A stretch of 64,000 nt of DNA. Origin: Candidatus Thiothrix putei. Its GTDB lineage: Bacteria; Pseudomonadota; Gammaproteobacteria; Thiotrichales; Thiotrichaceae. Location: positions 558,001-622,000 of the forward strand of contig CP124756.1 of the NCBI GenBank assembly GCA_029972225.1, written 5' to 3'. The position numbers were made by a program, and so were the translations under genes. The notes below the pieces were generated by a model. It was not told the origin of the DNA. It searched no databases and saw nothing but the letters and a program-made list of their open reading frames with translations. Positions 43,758 through 51,870 of the stretch are shown here, piece after piece (within the stretch, counting starts at the first letter, position 1; every line of letters starts with the position of its first letter).

Positions 43758-44381
43758 ATGAATAGATTAGTCCCCATCAGTGAAGCATCAAAACTGCTTG
43801 GCGTGTCAGTTCCCACCCTGCGCCGCTGGGAAGCGGAAGGTCGGCTAATCCCGGAACACACTTCCGGTAAACACCGCCGTTACGATATGTTGAAACTCAA
43901 GCCGGAACTGTTCCGTGCCAGCGAAGACAGTCGCAAGACGCTTGCCTACGCCCGTGTATCCAGTGCTGACCAAAAAGACGATTTGGAACGCCAAAAGCAA
44001 GTGCTGGAACTCTATTGTGCCCAACAGGGCTGGACATTCGAGCTAATATCCGACCTCGGTTCAGGCATGAACTACTACAAGAAAGGACTGAAACGCCTGC
44101 TCAACAAGATTTTGGTTGGCAATGTCGGGCGACTGGTCATCACCCACAAAGACCGCCTGCTGCGGTTTGGTGCGGAACTGGTGTTCTCCATCTGCGAAGC
44201 CAAACAAGTGGAAGTGGTGATCGTAAACAAGGGCGAAGACACCACCTTTGAGGAAGATTTGTCAACCGATGTGCTGGAAATCATCACGGTTTTCTCGGCA
44301 CGGCTGTACGGCTCACGTTCGCGCAAAAACAAAAAGTTGCTGGACGGGGTAAAGAAAGCCGTGGAAGAATCGCAAGTATGA
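43758..44381 (+). CDS. tnpA: IS607-type serine recombinase transposase TnpA
   Basis: A 207-residue transposase. The N-terminal MerR-like helix-turn-helix is ISEASKLLGVSVPTLRRWEAEGRL. The serine recombinase domain follows: LAYARVSSADQKDDLERQKQ (nucleophile Ser) and VITHKDRLLRFGAELV (arginine-rich helix). The C-terminus ends KLLDGVKKAVEESQ. It is complete and overlaps tnpB by 4 bp. It may be able to mobilise the tnpA-less copy at 17456-18850. Confidence 0.93.
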   Translation: MNRLVPISEASKLLGVSVPTLRRWEAEGRLIPEHTSGKHRRYDMLKLKPELFRASEDSRKTLAYARVSSADQKDDLERQKQVLELYCAQQGWTFELISDLGSGMNYYKKGLKRLLNKILVGNVGRLVITHKDRLLRFGAELVFSICEAKQVEVVIVNKGEDTTFEEDLSTDVLEIITVFSARLYGSRSRKNKKLLDGVKKAVEESQV

Positions 44382-45186
44382 TCATCAGCCACAAAATCCG
44401 CCTTGACCCCAACCATAAGCAAGCGACGTACTTGGCGAAAGCCGCTGGTACAGCACGGTTCGCCTACAACTGGGCGTTGGCAGAATGGCAAACCCAATAC
44501 GCCGCATGGAAAGACGATAACACCCAGTCAAAACCCAACCAAATGGGCTTGCGCCGCCAATTGAATGCCATCAAACGCGAACAATTCCCCTGGATGCTGG
44601 AAGTCACCAAAAACGCCCCGCAAATGGCAATTATCCAACTCGGTGCAGCTTTCAAGAACTTCTTTACGGGGCGAGCCAAGTACCCGCAATTCAAAAAGAA
44701 AGGCAAAAGCCGCGACAGTTTCACCCTCACCAACGACCAGTTCAGCCTTGACGGTTGCCGCATCCGCATTCCCAACCTTGGGTTAGTACGGATGCGGGAA
44801 ACGTTACGCTTTTCCGGTAAAATTCTCTCTGCCACGGTTTCCCGCACCGCTGACCAGTGGTTCGCCAGCATCACCGTGGACACCACCTCAAACCATCTCC
44901 CGCCTGCCAAAAACCAAGGCACGGTAGGGGTGGATTTGGGCGTATCTGCACTGGCAACCCTATCAACGGGGGAAAAAGTGGTTGGGGCAAAGCCGCATAA
45001 AGCCTTGCTTTCCCGCCTAAAACGGCTCTCGCGCAGCCTGTCCCGCAAGGTCAAAGGCAGTGCCAATCGCCACAAGGCAAAACAAAAACTGGCAAAACTT
45101 CACGCACGTATCGCCAATATCCGCCAAGACAGTTTGCACCAACTCACCACGGATTTGACCCGCCGTTTTCACACCATCGGCATTGA

Positions 45187-46610
45187 GGGTGTGAACAAAA
45201 GTGCGGTAAACCTCATGCCGCCTCAGCGGTGTTTCGCCAATAATGCTTCCATTGCTGGTTTCCCCGCATGACCCTCAACGCCAACATATCCGCCGCATTA
45301 TCACTTTTCCACCATGCCCCCGATTTTTTTAAGCGTTGCTGGATGATGTAACGGTGTGCACTTTCTATTTCGCCCGACCCCACGGGCAATCCGAGGGATT
45401 TTGCTGTCGGGTAATCTAGTTGCTCAATGCGGTTGCTCAGGTAACGGTGACAAGCTCGTACTGGGGCGTTACTGTCTTCTACCGTTTCTGCTTCGAGGAA
45501 AGGTTTCAGTGTGTCGATGACCGCTTGAGCTTGACCATCCTGTAGGGCTTTTTTCTGTTTGGCAAACCATTTATCCTTGTCCTTGAGGCATGAACAGCTT
45601 GCGGATGCTGCTGATAGGTATTCACAAACATGATAAAAATCAATCAGGTAATGTCCTTGTGTGCCAAATTGTTCATCCACTTGACGGTTGATCCAGCTTG
45701 CCCCATCACCCACCGCATGGAGGAACGTGCTTTTTCCAAATCCAGCACGGCAGGCGGTGTCGAATAAGATTTTTCCAGCATCTTCTACCGTGCCACCGAA
45801 TATTGCGCCAAACGTTGGCGTAGCACTGCCTTTGGCGTGGGCAAGACACAGGCGGGCTTCTTTCCAGCTTTCCTTTTTGCCTTTGCGCTTGTCGGGGGCT
45901 GTTTCGTCAATCTCGACGATGGGGATCATGCTGCCGTCCATTTCGGCAATGACATAGGCTTTTCCCAACGTGCTTGGATAGTCTTTTATCAACACTTGGG
46001 ATTCATGGATGCGTTTGGCGTGACCTTCGGTGATGTGTCGGATGCTGCTGGATGCCAGCCGTATCCCGTAATGTTCTTCTAATTTATCAGGCACTTGAGC
46101 AAATGAACAGTCCGCCCCAAAGTCCGTCACCGCCCGTTGCAGCGGGAGCGAACAGCCTCGGCAAACAACCTCGGCACTCTGGCTAAAGGGGCGGACACGC
46201 TTGCCGGGAATCCGGTAGACCGGTTCGCTTATGTGGATTTTTCCGTAGGTCGTGTGCCAATGACAGTTTTTTTTCCACTCTTTACATACTTCCCAATGCC
46301 TTCTTCACAGGCTGGGGCTGTGCATTTTTCTACACGTTTGTTTGCCCATGCAGTGATCGCATCATTTCCCATTTGGCGCAGTTCTTCTATCACCCGCTGT
46401 TCGGCGTCTGCTGCTTTGATAATGTCATCACCGGCATTTTCAACCACCTCGATTAGCCCTTCCATCCGAGCTTTTAATGCGGGGTTGCGGTTCAAGGCTT
46501 CTAAAAGTTTTTGGTCGCGGGAGCTAACTGTCAACATGGGAAAGTCCTTTTTCTCTGGTTTTAGGGGATGCCATCTTAGTCTACAGGACACCGCACTTTT
46601 GTTCACACCC
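45187..46610 (-). mobile_element. ISKra4-like insertion sequence
   Basis: A 1424-bp element with perfect 21-bp terminal inverted repeats (outer end GGGTGTGAACAAAAGTGCGG). It is flanked by 9-bp direct repeats CGGCATTGA (45178-45186 and 46611-46619). The single transposase is on the minus strand. The perfect ends and duplication indicate recent insertion into tnpB. Confidence 0.93.
45213..46537 (-). CDS. ISKra4-like transposase, apparently made by -1 frameshift
   Basis: Two overlapping frames make one protein. The first starts at MLTVSSRDQKLLEALNRN (46537; AAGGAC upstream). It runs to an A8 run (46267-46274) and would stop soon after. The second carries the DDE catalytic region: VIAEMDGSMIPIVE, FLHAVGDGASWINRQV, LIDFYHVCEYLSAA and GSGEIESAHRYIIQQRLKKSG. 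A -1 slip on AAAAAAAA joins KKNCHWHTTYGK to the second frame and gives 441 residues ending at the real stop. Programmed slippage is likely given otherwise intact ends. A simple inactivating mutation is the alternative. Confidence 0.75.
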
Positions 46611-47181
46611 CGGCATTGAAGATTTGAACGTATCGGGCATGGTGAAAAACCGTCATTTATCCCGTGCCATCAGTGACATGGGATTCTTCGAGTTCCGGCG
46701 GCAACTGGAATACAAGGCGGAAATGCGGGGTGCGGTGGTCGTGGTGGCTGATCGGTTTTTTGCCTCCAGCAAAACCTGTTCTGCTGCTGGCTGTGGGCAT
46801 AAAGTGGACAAGCTGCCACTGTCGGTACGTGAATGGACTTGCCCCGTTTGCGGTGCAGTCCATGACCGTGACGTAAATGCCGCCAAGAATTTAGAAGAAT
46901 ACGCCGTGAGTTACACGGTGTCTGCCTGTGGAGGGGAAGGCTCTGGTCTTGGGCGCAAGCCGAAGACGAAACCAGCCCCCGTGAAGCAGGAATTCAACAC
47001 CATGACTACTTTTAGTTAGCTATAGGTAGATTTGGGTAGGTTTGAAATAACGGTTTTGTCTAGGTTTAGTCGCATGTGGTTGGTTTAGTCTACCGCCACG
47101 TTGGTCTCAATGGATCAAGGAAATTTGTATTATCTTCATTCTATGCTGTAATCAAGGTTTGGCTTAAATCGGGAGACCTCC

Positions 47182-48780
47182 GTGTACCACCTGCTGGAAC
47201 AACATTTGCGTGAGATTGACAGTAATCAACTGTATTCATATTTACGCAATGCCCGCACTGGGCTTGAAAAAGAAAGCCTGCGTGTCACGACTGATAGCCG
47301 ATTGTCACAACATGATCATCCGGCGGTGTTAGGCGCAGCACTCACGCATCCATGGATTACTACCGATTATTCCGAATCCTTGTTGGAGCTGATTACGCCA
47401 CCGCAAGAGCGTGCCGCTCAGGCGTTAGATTTTTTACTCAATATTGAAACCTTTGTTTACCAGCAACTCGACAACGAGCTGTTGTGGACAACCAGTATGC
47501 CCTGTGTGTTGGCTGGTGATAATGATATTCGGATTGCAGAGTATGGGCGTTCTAACGCTGGGCGCATGAAGCATATTTACCGCGAGGGGCTGGCATGGCG
47601 TTATGGCAAGGCGATGCAGGTGATTGCTGGTATCCATTTCAACTACTCCATTGATGATGCATTTTGGCAACCTTGGCAGCAGGTTCAGGGGGCTTCTGGT
47701 GAGTTACGTGCGTTTCGTGATGCACAATACATGGCGTTGGTACGGAACCTGCAACGTTATGGTTGGCTGATCATTTATTTATTTGGGACATCGCCTGCGA
47801 TTTGCAAAAGTTTCCTTGGTGGCCGAGCTGTTCCTGAAGGCATGGAGGAGTTCAATGAATACACGCTTTACGAGCCTTTTGGTACTTCGCTACGCATGGG
47901 TAACATTGGTTACACCAACAGCAAGGAAAACAAAACGGGGGTTAATGTTTGCTACAATACGCTGGATACGTATATCAGCAGCTTGCGCCATGCTATTGCG
48001 ACCCCCCACCCTGAATACGTTGATATTGGTGTGAAGGTTGACGGTCAATACCGTCAGTTGAATGCCAATATTCTGCAAATCGAAAACGAATACTACAGCA
48101 CAGTACGACCCAAGCAGCCTCTGCAAGGTTTTGAGAAACCGACCGATGCATTAGAGCGGCGTGGTATTGCCTACGTGGAGTTGCGTTCGATTGACGTGAA
48201 CGCTTTCCACCCGGCAGGGCTGACCCGTCGGCAGCTTTTTTTTCTTGAGGTATTCATGCACTTTTGTTTGTTGCAGGAAAGCCCGCTGGTCTCCGCTGAA
48301 GAGTTTCAGGCAATCAATCTGAATCAGATGCTGACGGCTCATCGTGGGCGTGACCCTGAGGTGCGTTTGAGTTGTTTGGGTAATAGTGTGCTGTTGCGTG
48401 ATCAAGCCAAAGCGTTACTGCAAGCGATGCGCCCTGTGGCTGAAATGCTGAATGCGGTACATAACGAAGAATGCTACACCGATTGTTTGGAGAGCCAGCT
48501 TCAGCTTGTCTATAACCCTGACTTAACGCCTTCAGCACGCATGTTGGAAGAGATGCTTGCCAATCACGAAAGTTTTTTTGAGTTTGCCCGGCGAAAATCC
48601 TTAGAACACCGTGACTACTTTCTGAAGCGTGAACTTGCACCGTCGTTGACTCAAGAACTTCAGCAGCTTGCTGCAACTTCATTAATTCGTCAGCAAGCCC
48701 TTGAGAGCGGTGAAAAAATGGATTTTGATAGCTTCTTAAATGCTTATCTTTCAGGGACTTTGGTTGACATGAAAAATTAA
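47182..48780 (+). CDS. gshA: Glutamate-cysteine ligase
   Basis: First enzyme of glutathione synthesis, joining Glu and Cys with ATP. The 532-residue protein is the gammaproteobacterial GshA type: GLEKESLRV, the DYSESLLELITPP block, a MQVIAGIHFNYS region, IGYTNSKENKTGVNVCYNTL, and YVELRSIDVNAFHPAG. It begins at GTG 47182 with GGGAG 6 bases before. The nearby IS607 right end lies about 130 bp upstream, so its promoter is between 47052 and 47170 or has been replaced by insertion sequence. Confidence 0.95.
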   Translation: MYHLLEQHLREIDSNQLYSYLRNARTGLEKESLRVTTDSRLSQHDHPAVLGAALTHPWITTDYSESLLELITPPQERAAQALDFLLNIETFVYQQLDNELLWTTSMPCVLAGDNDIRIAEYGRSNAGRMKHIYREGLAWRYGKAMQVIAGIHFNYSIDDAFWQPWQQVQGASGELRAFRDAQYMALVRNLQRYGWLIIYLFGTSPAICKSFLGGRAVPEGMEEFNEYTLYEPFGTSLRMGNIGYTNSKENKTGVNVCYNTLDTYISSLRHAIATPHPEYVDIGVKVDGQYRQLNANILQIENEYYSTVRPKQPLQGFEKPTDALERRGIAYVELRSIDVNAFHPAGLTRRQLFFLEVFMHFCLLQESPLVSAEEFQAINLNQMLTAHRGRDPEVRLSCLGNSVLLRDQAKALLQAMRPVAEMLNAVHNEECYTDCLESQLQLVYNPDLTPSARMLEEMLANHESFFEFARRKSLEHRDYFLKRELAPSLTQELQQLAATSLIRQQALESGEKMDFDSFLNAYLSGTLVDMKN

Positions 48781-48840
48781 CCGGACAATTATCCGATTTT
48801 TGTTACCCGCAGCGAAAAACTGGGGTACACTGCAAATAAC

Positions 48841-48953
48841 TTGCCTGATACTTGAAAGTTCCGTGAGCCTTGCTTTTTCGATGCCACGTTTTTACTTGCA
48901 GGTTTCACAGTGCATAACCTATCGAACCACAGTGGTCGATCGTTATCAGGTAA
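48841..48953 (+). ncRNA. Structured 113-nt RNA element, probably the leader of the RRM gene
   Basis: A closing stem pairs 48841-48850 (TTGCCTGATA) with 48944-48953 (TATCAGGTAA), ten pairs with one G-U. Inside, 48863-48873 (GTGAGCCTTGC) pairs with 48898-48908 (GCAGGTTTCAC), ten of eleven. A hairpin at 48921-48940 has ATCG/CGAT and ACC/GGT stems. The shape is a three-way junction. A -10 box TACACT (48826-48831) would start transcription at the base of the closing stem; the -35 is weak. No T-run follows, so a leader for the RRM gene (GTG 49022) is more likely than a separate sRNA. No known RNA family was recognised. Confidence 0.55.
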
Positions 48954-49021
48954 TTTGGTGTGACTGATTATCTATAACGTAAATTCCCAAGCAGCACACG
49001 CTATTTATGAGATGACAAACA

Positions 49022-49477
49022 GTGAATATTTACGTTGGCAACCTGCCCTATAAAATTACCGAAAACGACTTGCGTGACCTGTTCTCCGCTTATGGCGAAG
49101 TAACCAGCGTCAGCATGATCAAAGACAAAATGACGGGGCAATCCAAGGGCTTCGGTTTTGTTGACATGCCAGATGCTGCTGAAGGCAATGCAGCCATTCA
49201 AGGTCTGAACGAACAAGCCGTTCAAGGCCGTAACATTAAAGTTAATGAAGCAAAACCACGCGAAGATCGCCCACGTGACGGTGGTGGTCGTGGTGGTTTT
49301 GGTGGCGGCGGCGGTCGCGGTGGTGATCGCGGTGGTTTTGGTGGCGGCGGTGATCGTGGCGGCTTCGGCGGTGGTAGTCGTGGTGGTGATCGCGGCGGCG
49401 ACCGTGGTGGTCGTGGCGGCGACCGTGGTGGTTTCGGCGGCGACCGTGGTGGTTTCGGCGGCGGCGGCTACCGTTAA
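49022..49477 (+). CDS. RRM RNA-binding protein with RGG-rich tail
   Basis: A 151-residue single-RRM protein. RNP2 is IYVGNLPY (residues 2-9) and RNP1 is KGFGFVDM (near 40-47). The C-terminal half is almost pure Arg/Gly/Asp/Phe with repeats such as RGGDRGGFGG, giving a disordered RNA-binding tail. This matches the glycine-rich RRM proteins, many of which are cold-induced. It begins with GTG and has only a weak ribosome site, so the structured leader upstream may control translation. It is a single-gene unit followed by a terminator. Confidence 0.9.
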   Translation: MNIYVGNLPYKITENDLRDLFSAYGEVTSVSMIKDKMTGQSKGFGFVDMPDAAEGNAAIQGLNEQAVQGRNIKVNEAKPREDRPRDGGGRGGFGGGGGRGGDRGGFGGGGDRGGFGGGSRGGDRGGDRGGRGGDRGGFGGDRGGFGGGGYR

Positions 49478-49507
49478 TGCCTGTTAAGCGATAACTATTT
49501 CGCTGTG

Positions 49508-49542
49508 GGTAGGCTGATAGATTTTCTGTTAGCCTACCTTTT
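49508..49542 (+). terminator. Terminator after the RRM gene
   Basis: An 8-bp stem GGTAGGCT/AGCCTACC with a 15-nt loop is followed by TTTT, 31 bp after the stop. It overlaps the end of the convergent yggU remnant. Confidence 0.7.
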
Positions 49543-49806
49543 CGACTCCTGCCGGTAAGTAAACTGGAGATTCGACGCATAAGTGTTTGTTTCTGCTAGT
49601 TTCCCCGCTTTTGATTTGCACATTTGATTTAGCCACTCCGCAGGCTTTTGCAAATGTGTATTTGCTTTGCCATCTACTGGCGGAGCTGTGATTCTTATGC
49701 GAATCCTATTTTCTTGCACTTCCGCAAATTCATCCCAGCTTGCTTTCGGTTGCACCCGCACAAACAGATGCAATGCCGTATTTTCCCAGCGATAAAACTC
49801 AGACAC
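49529..49806 (-). pseudogene. yggU: DUF167/YggU gene with a frameshift
   Basis: The first 50 codons read YRWENTALHLFVRVQPKAS and ITAPPVDGKANTHL, a normal YggU start. The expected continuation, FAKACGVAKSNVQIKSGETS then RNKHL, is present but in another frame. The change lies near 49655, where a few bases appear lost. In the original frame a meaningless tail runs to 49534; in the shifted frame the stop is at 49529. Either a real mutation or a sequencing error. It lies 3 bp downstream of yggT. Confidence 0.75.
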
Positions 49807-49809
49807 GTC

Positions 49810-50364
49810 TTACAGCCCAAAAGATTGCAACACAATTAGCACAATATACAGTAGCAACATGGCTGCCATCGGTGTGAAGTCGATCATGCCCATGACGGGT
49901 ACAAACTGGCGTAAGGGGCGTAATAGTGGCTCGGTCAGACTGTGCAAGATGTCGGCTAGTGGATTGCCGTGACTATTGCCTACCCAACTGAGTACGGCTT
50001 GAATGACCAAAGCGAAGAGGTAGATGTAGATCACCGTGCGTAATAAATCAATGACGGCATACACGAACACCACCGGCAAACTGACTTCACTACCTTGTAA
50101 GGCAACGAGTAGTAGTGTTTGAATAATTTTCAAACCTAGCGCAAGTACAATCGCGGCAGTATCCAGTTTACCAATGGCAGGAATTATCCGTCGAAGGGGA
50201 ACTAGTGCTGGGTTGGTGATTTTCACTAAAGACTGTGACAGTGGGTTGTAAAAATTAGCCCGTGATAACGCCAGCAGAAAGCGGATCAGTATTGCTCCAA
50301 TGTAGAACGAAAATAAGACTTCGACCAAAAAAATGCCGATATTTTGAAGTGCTTCCATGAGCAA
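49810..50364 (-). CDS. yggT: YggT-family integral membrane protein
   Basis: A 184-residue membrane protein made of two YggT repeats. Each has a hydrophobic helix pair and the motif NPLSQSLVKITNPALVPLRR or NPLADILHSLTEPLLRPLRQ, followed by a proline-containing helix (IPAIG, VPVMG). The family is linked to osmotic or envelope functions without a proven mechanism. It follows proC, the standard order in proteobacteria (proC-yggT-yggU). Confidence 0.9.
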   Translation of the reverse strand: MLMEALQNIGIFLVEVLFSFYIGAILIRFLLALSRANFYNPLSQSLVKITNPALVPLRRIIPAIGKLDTAAIVLALGLKIIQTLLLVALQGSEVSLPVVFVYAVIDLLRTVIYIYLFALVIQAVLSWVGNSHGNPLADILHSLTEPLLRPLRQFVPVMGMIDFTPMAAMLLLYIVLIVLQSFGL

Positions 50365-50385
50365 CTATCCCCTGTTTGGTGTGAT

Positions 50386-51228
50386 TTAGCTGTTGGCGGC
50401 TGCCAACTCGCGTGAACGGCTTTCTGCCGCTTGTAAGGCTTGTGCAAACAGGTCGTGTAAGCCACCTGTGGTTAATACTTTTAAGGCTGCTTCAGTCGTG
50501 CCACCTTTAGATGTTACTTTTTTGCGCAACTCGCCCGGCATATCGTCGCTTTCCAGCGCCAATTTAGCTGCACCTAACGCAGTTTGCACGATCAGTAGGT
50601 GAGCATCTTCGGCACGAAGCCCCAATTGTTCGGCGGCTGCTTGCATGGCTTCCATGACCAAGAAGAAGTAAGCAGGGCCGCTACCAGAAATAGCCGTCAC
50701 TGCATCCAGCTTGGCTTCTTCGTCGAACCAGAGGGTAATGCCGACGGCACGTAGCAGACTTTCTGCGGTACTGCGTTGTAGGTCAGACACTTGTAGGTTT
50801 GCGTACAGGCCGGTTGCTCCTGCTTGTACCAGTGCCGGGGTATTTGGCATACAGCGCACGATAGCTTGATTGCCACCTAGCCAGTGGTTGAGGGCTTCTT
50901 CGCGAATACCCGCAGCGATGGATACGAATAATGGGCGATTCAATTGCGCAGCACTGGCGAGATTTTCTGCTACCTCGCGCATGATTTGTGGTTTGACGGC
51001 GAGTACCACAACATCAGCGCCTTGCATGGCTTCAATGTTTTCGGTGGTCGTCATGACATCTGGCCAATGTTTACGGATCGCATCCAATTGATGTTGATCA
51101 GGGTCAGCAACGCGCAGCACGACATTCGCTTGGTCTTGTAATAGGCCAACAATTAAGCTGCGAGCCATATTGCCAGCACCAATGAAGGTGATGGCGGTAG
51201 GTTTTTGGGCAAGTTTAGGTGTGTCCAT
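50386..51228 (-). CDS. proC: Pyrroline-5-carboxylate reductase
   Basis: Last step of proline synthesis, reducing P5C with NADPH. The 280-residue protein begins with the Rossmann motif FIGAGNMARSLIVGLL. It has VVVLAVKPQIM, RCMPNTPALVQAGATGLYA and the dimer/active-site SGSGPAYFFLVMEAM. Near the C-terminus is VTSKGGTTEAALKVL. All are in family order. First gene of proC-yggT-yggU on the minus strand. Confidence 0.95.
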   Translation of the reverse strand: MDTPKLAQKPTAITFIGAGNMARSLIVGLLQDQANVVLRVADPDQHQLDAIRKHWPDVMTTTENIEAMQGADVVVLAVKPQIMREVAENLASAAQLNRPLFVSIAAGIREEALNHWLGGNQAIVRCMPNTPALVQAGATGLYANLQVSDLQRSTAESLLRAVGITLWFDEEAKLDAVTAISGSGPAYFFLVMEAMQAAAEQLGLRAEDAHLLIVQTALGAAKLALESDDMPGELRKKVTSKGGTTEAALKVLTTGGLHDLFAQALQAAESRSRELAAANS

Positions 51229-51302
51229 AAAAGCTCTTTACTGTGTATCCGTTAGCAGATTTCCGTAATAATGGGTGCATTCTACTATTTTCAAGGACAA
51301 AA

Positions 51303-51632
51303 ATGGAAAATTTGCTGTTATTGGGGTTGTTAGGGCTAGGTATTTGGTTTTGGATGGATTCGATGAATGCACGGGAACGTGCAGTGGCTGCGGCTACGCG
51401 GGCATGTCGTGAGATTGACGTGCAGCTTTTGGATCAAACCGTGTCGCTGGAAAGCATGAAACCTACCCGTAATCGTCAGGGGCATTTGGTGTGGCGGCGA
51501 ATTTACGGGTTTGAGTTCAGTGCACAGGGGGTAGAACGACGGCATGGTCGTGCCATTTTACGCGGGCGTCTGTTGGAACAGGTGCAGTTGGATCAGGAGG
51601 AGGGGACGACGATTGAGCAACACGAATCATGA
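51303..51632 (+). CDS. DUF3301 membrane-anchored protein
   Basis: A 109-residue protein. I chose ATG 51303, after AAGGA, because the membrane helix starts there (LLLLGLLGLGIWFWMDS). RACREIDVQLLDQTVSLE and RRIYGFEFSAQGVERRHGRAIL follow, the DUF3301 pattern: one inner-membrane helix and a small cytoplasmic domain. Function unknown. It is divergent from proC across about 70 bp. Confidence 0.8.
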   Translation: MENLLLLGLLGLGIWFWMDSMNARERAVAAATRACREIDVQLLDQTVSLESMKPTRNRQGHLVWRRIYGFEFSAQGVERRHGRAILRGRLLEQVQLDQEEGTTIEQHES

Positions 51633-51642
51633 GTGGTTGCTT

Positions 51643-51870
51643 TCAGAAGATCACTTTCCACAGCAATACCATAAACGACTGATCGGTTTGGTGGGCGTAC
51701 ACATAAAGCCCTACCAAGCCGATCAGTAGGGCGTAAAAAAAACACGTCAGCACTTTACCAAGGATTGAGGCAGCAACCCAACCAACCACCAGCACCACAG
51801 CGGCGTACATCATGTTTTGCGTCACCATCCAAGTTCCAAGGGTTAGGACGATGATCAGAAAATGCAGCAT
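51643..51870 (-). CDS. Small hydrophobic membrane protein
   Basis: A 75-residue protein with three closely packed hydrophobic segments (FLIIVLTLGTWMV, AAVVLVVGWVAAS, YALLIGLVGLYVYA). Its start shares one base with the end of trhP, so the two are likely co-transcribed. No family recognised. Confidence 0.55.
   Translation of the reverse strand: MLHFLIIVLTLGTWMVTQNMMYAAVVLVVGWVAASILGKVLTCFFYALLIGLVGLYVYAHQTDQSFMVLLWKVIF

Larger units (their letters stand above)
44378..47019 (+). pseudogene. tnpB: tnpB interrupted by an ISKra4-like element
   Basis: The 5' part (44378-45186) and 3' part (46620-47019) together give 1209 bp, 402 codons plus stop, the same length as the intact copy at 17610. The two tnpB genes are nearly identical. 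The break falls inside the RuvC motif II segment (IGIE|DLNVSG), so no active nuclease is made. The 9-bp target duplication CGGCATTGA shows that precise removal would restore the gene. Confidence 0.92.
43707..47051 (+). mobile_element. IS607-family element (tnpA + tnpB) carrying a nested ISKra4-like element
   Basis: The outer element encodes a serine recombinase (tnpA) overlapping a tnpB by 4 bp. It is bordered by GG dinucleotides (43705-43706, 47052-47053) and no longer target duplication, as known for IS607. The left end is GTTTGAACAGTT and the right end GTAGGTTTGAAATAAC. Without the nested element (45187-46610 plus one 9-bp duplicate) it is about 1.9 kb. It lies about 130 bp upstream of gshA. 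Confidence 0.9.

Noticed and set aside
48841..48953. 6S RNA or SRP RNA identity for the structured element
   Set aside because: Length and stems do not fit 6S, and the SRP core motif (GGUCAGG...GGAAGG) is absent.
49242..49580. Long frames opposite the Gly-rich end of the RRM gene
   Set aside because: They arise from the low-complexity GGT/CGT repeats and have no homology or ribosome site.
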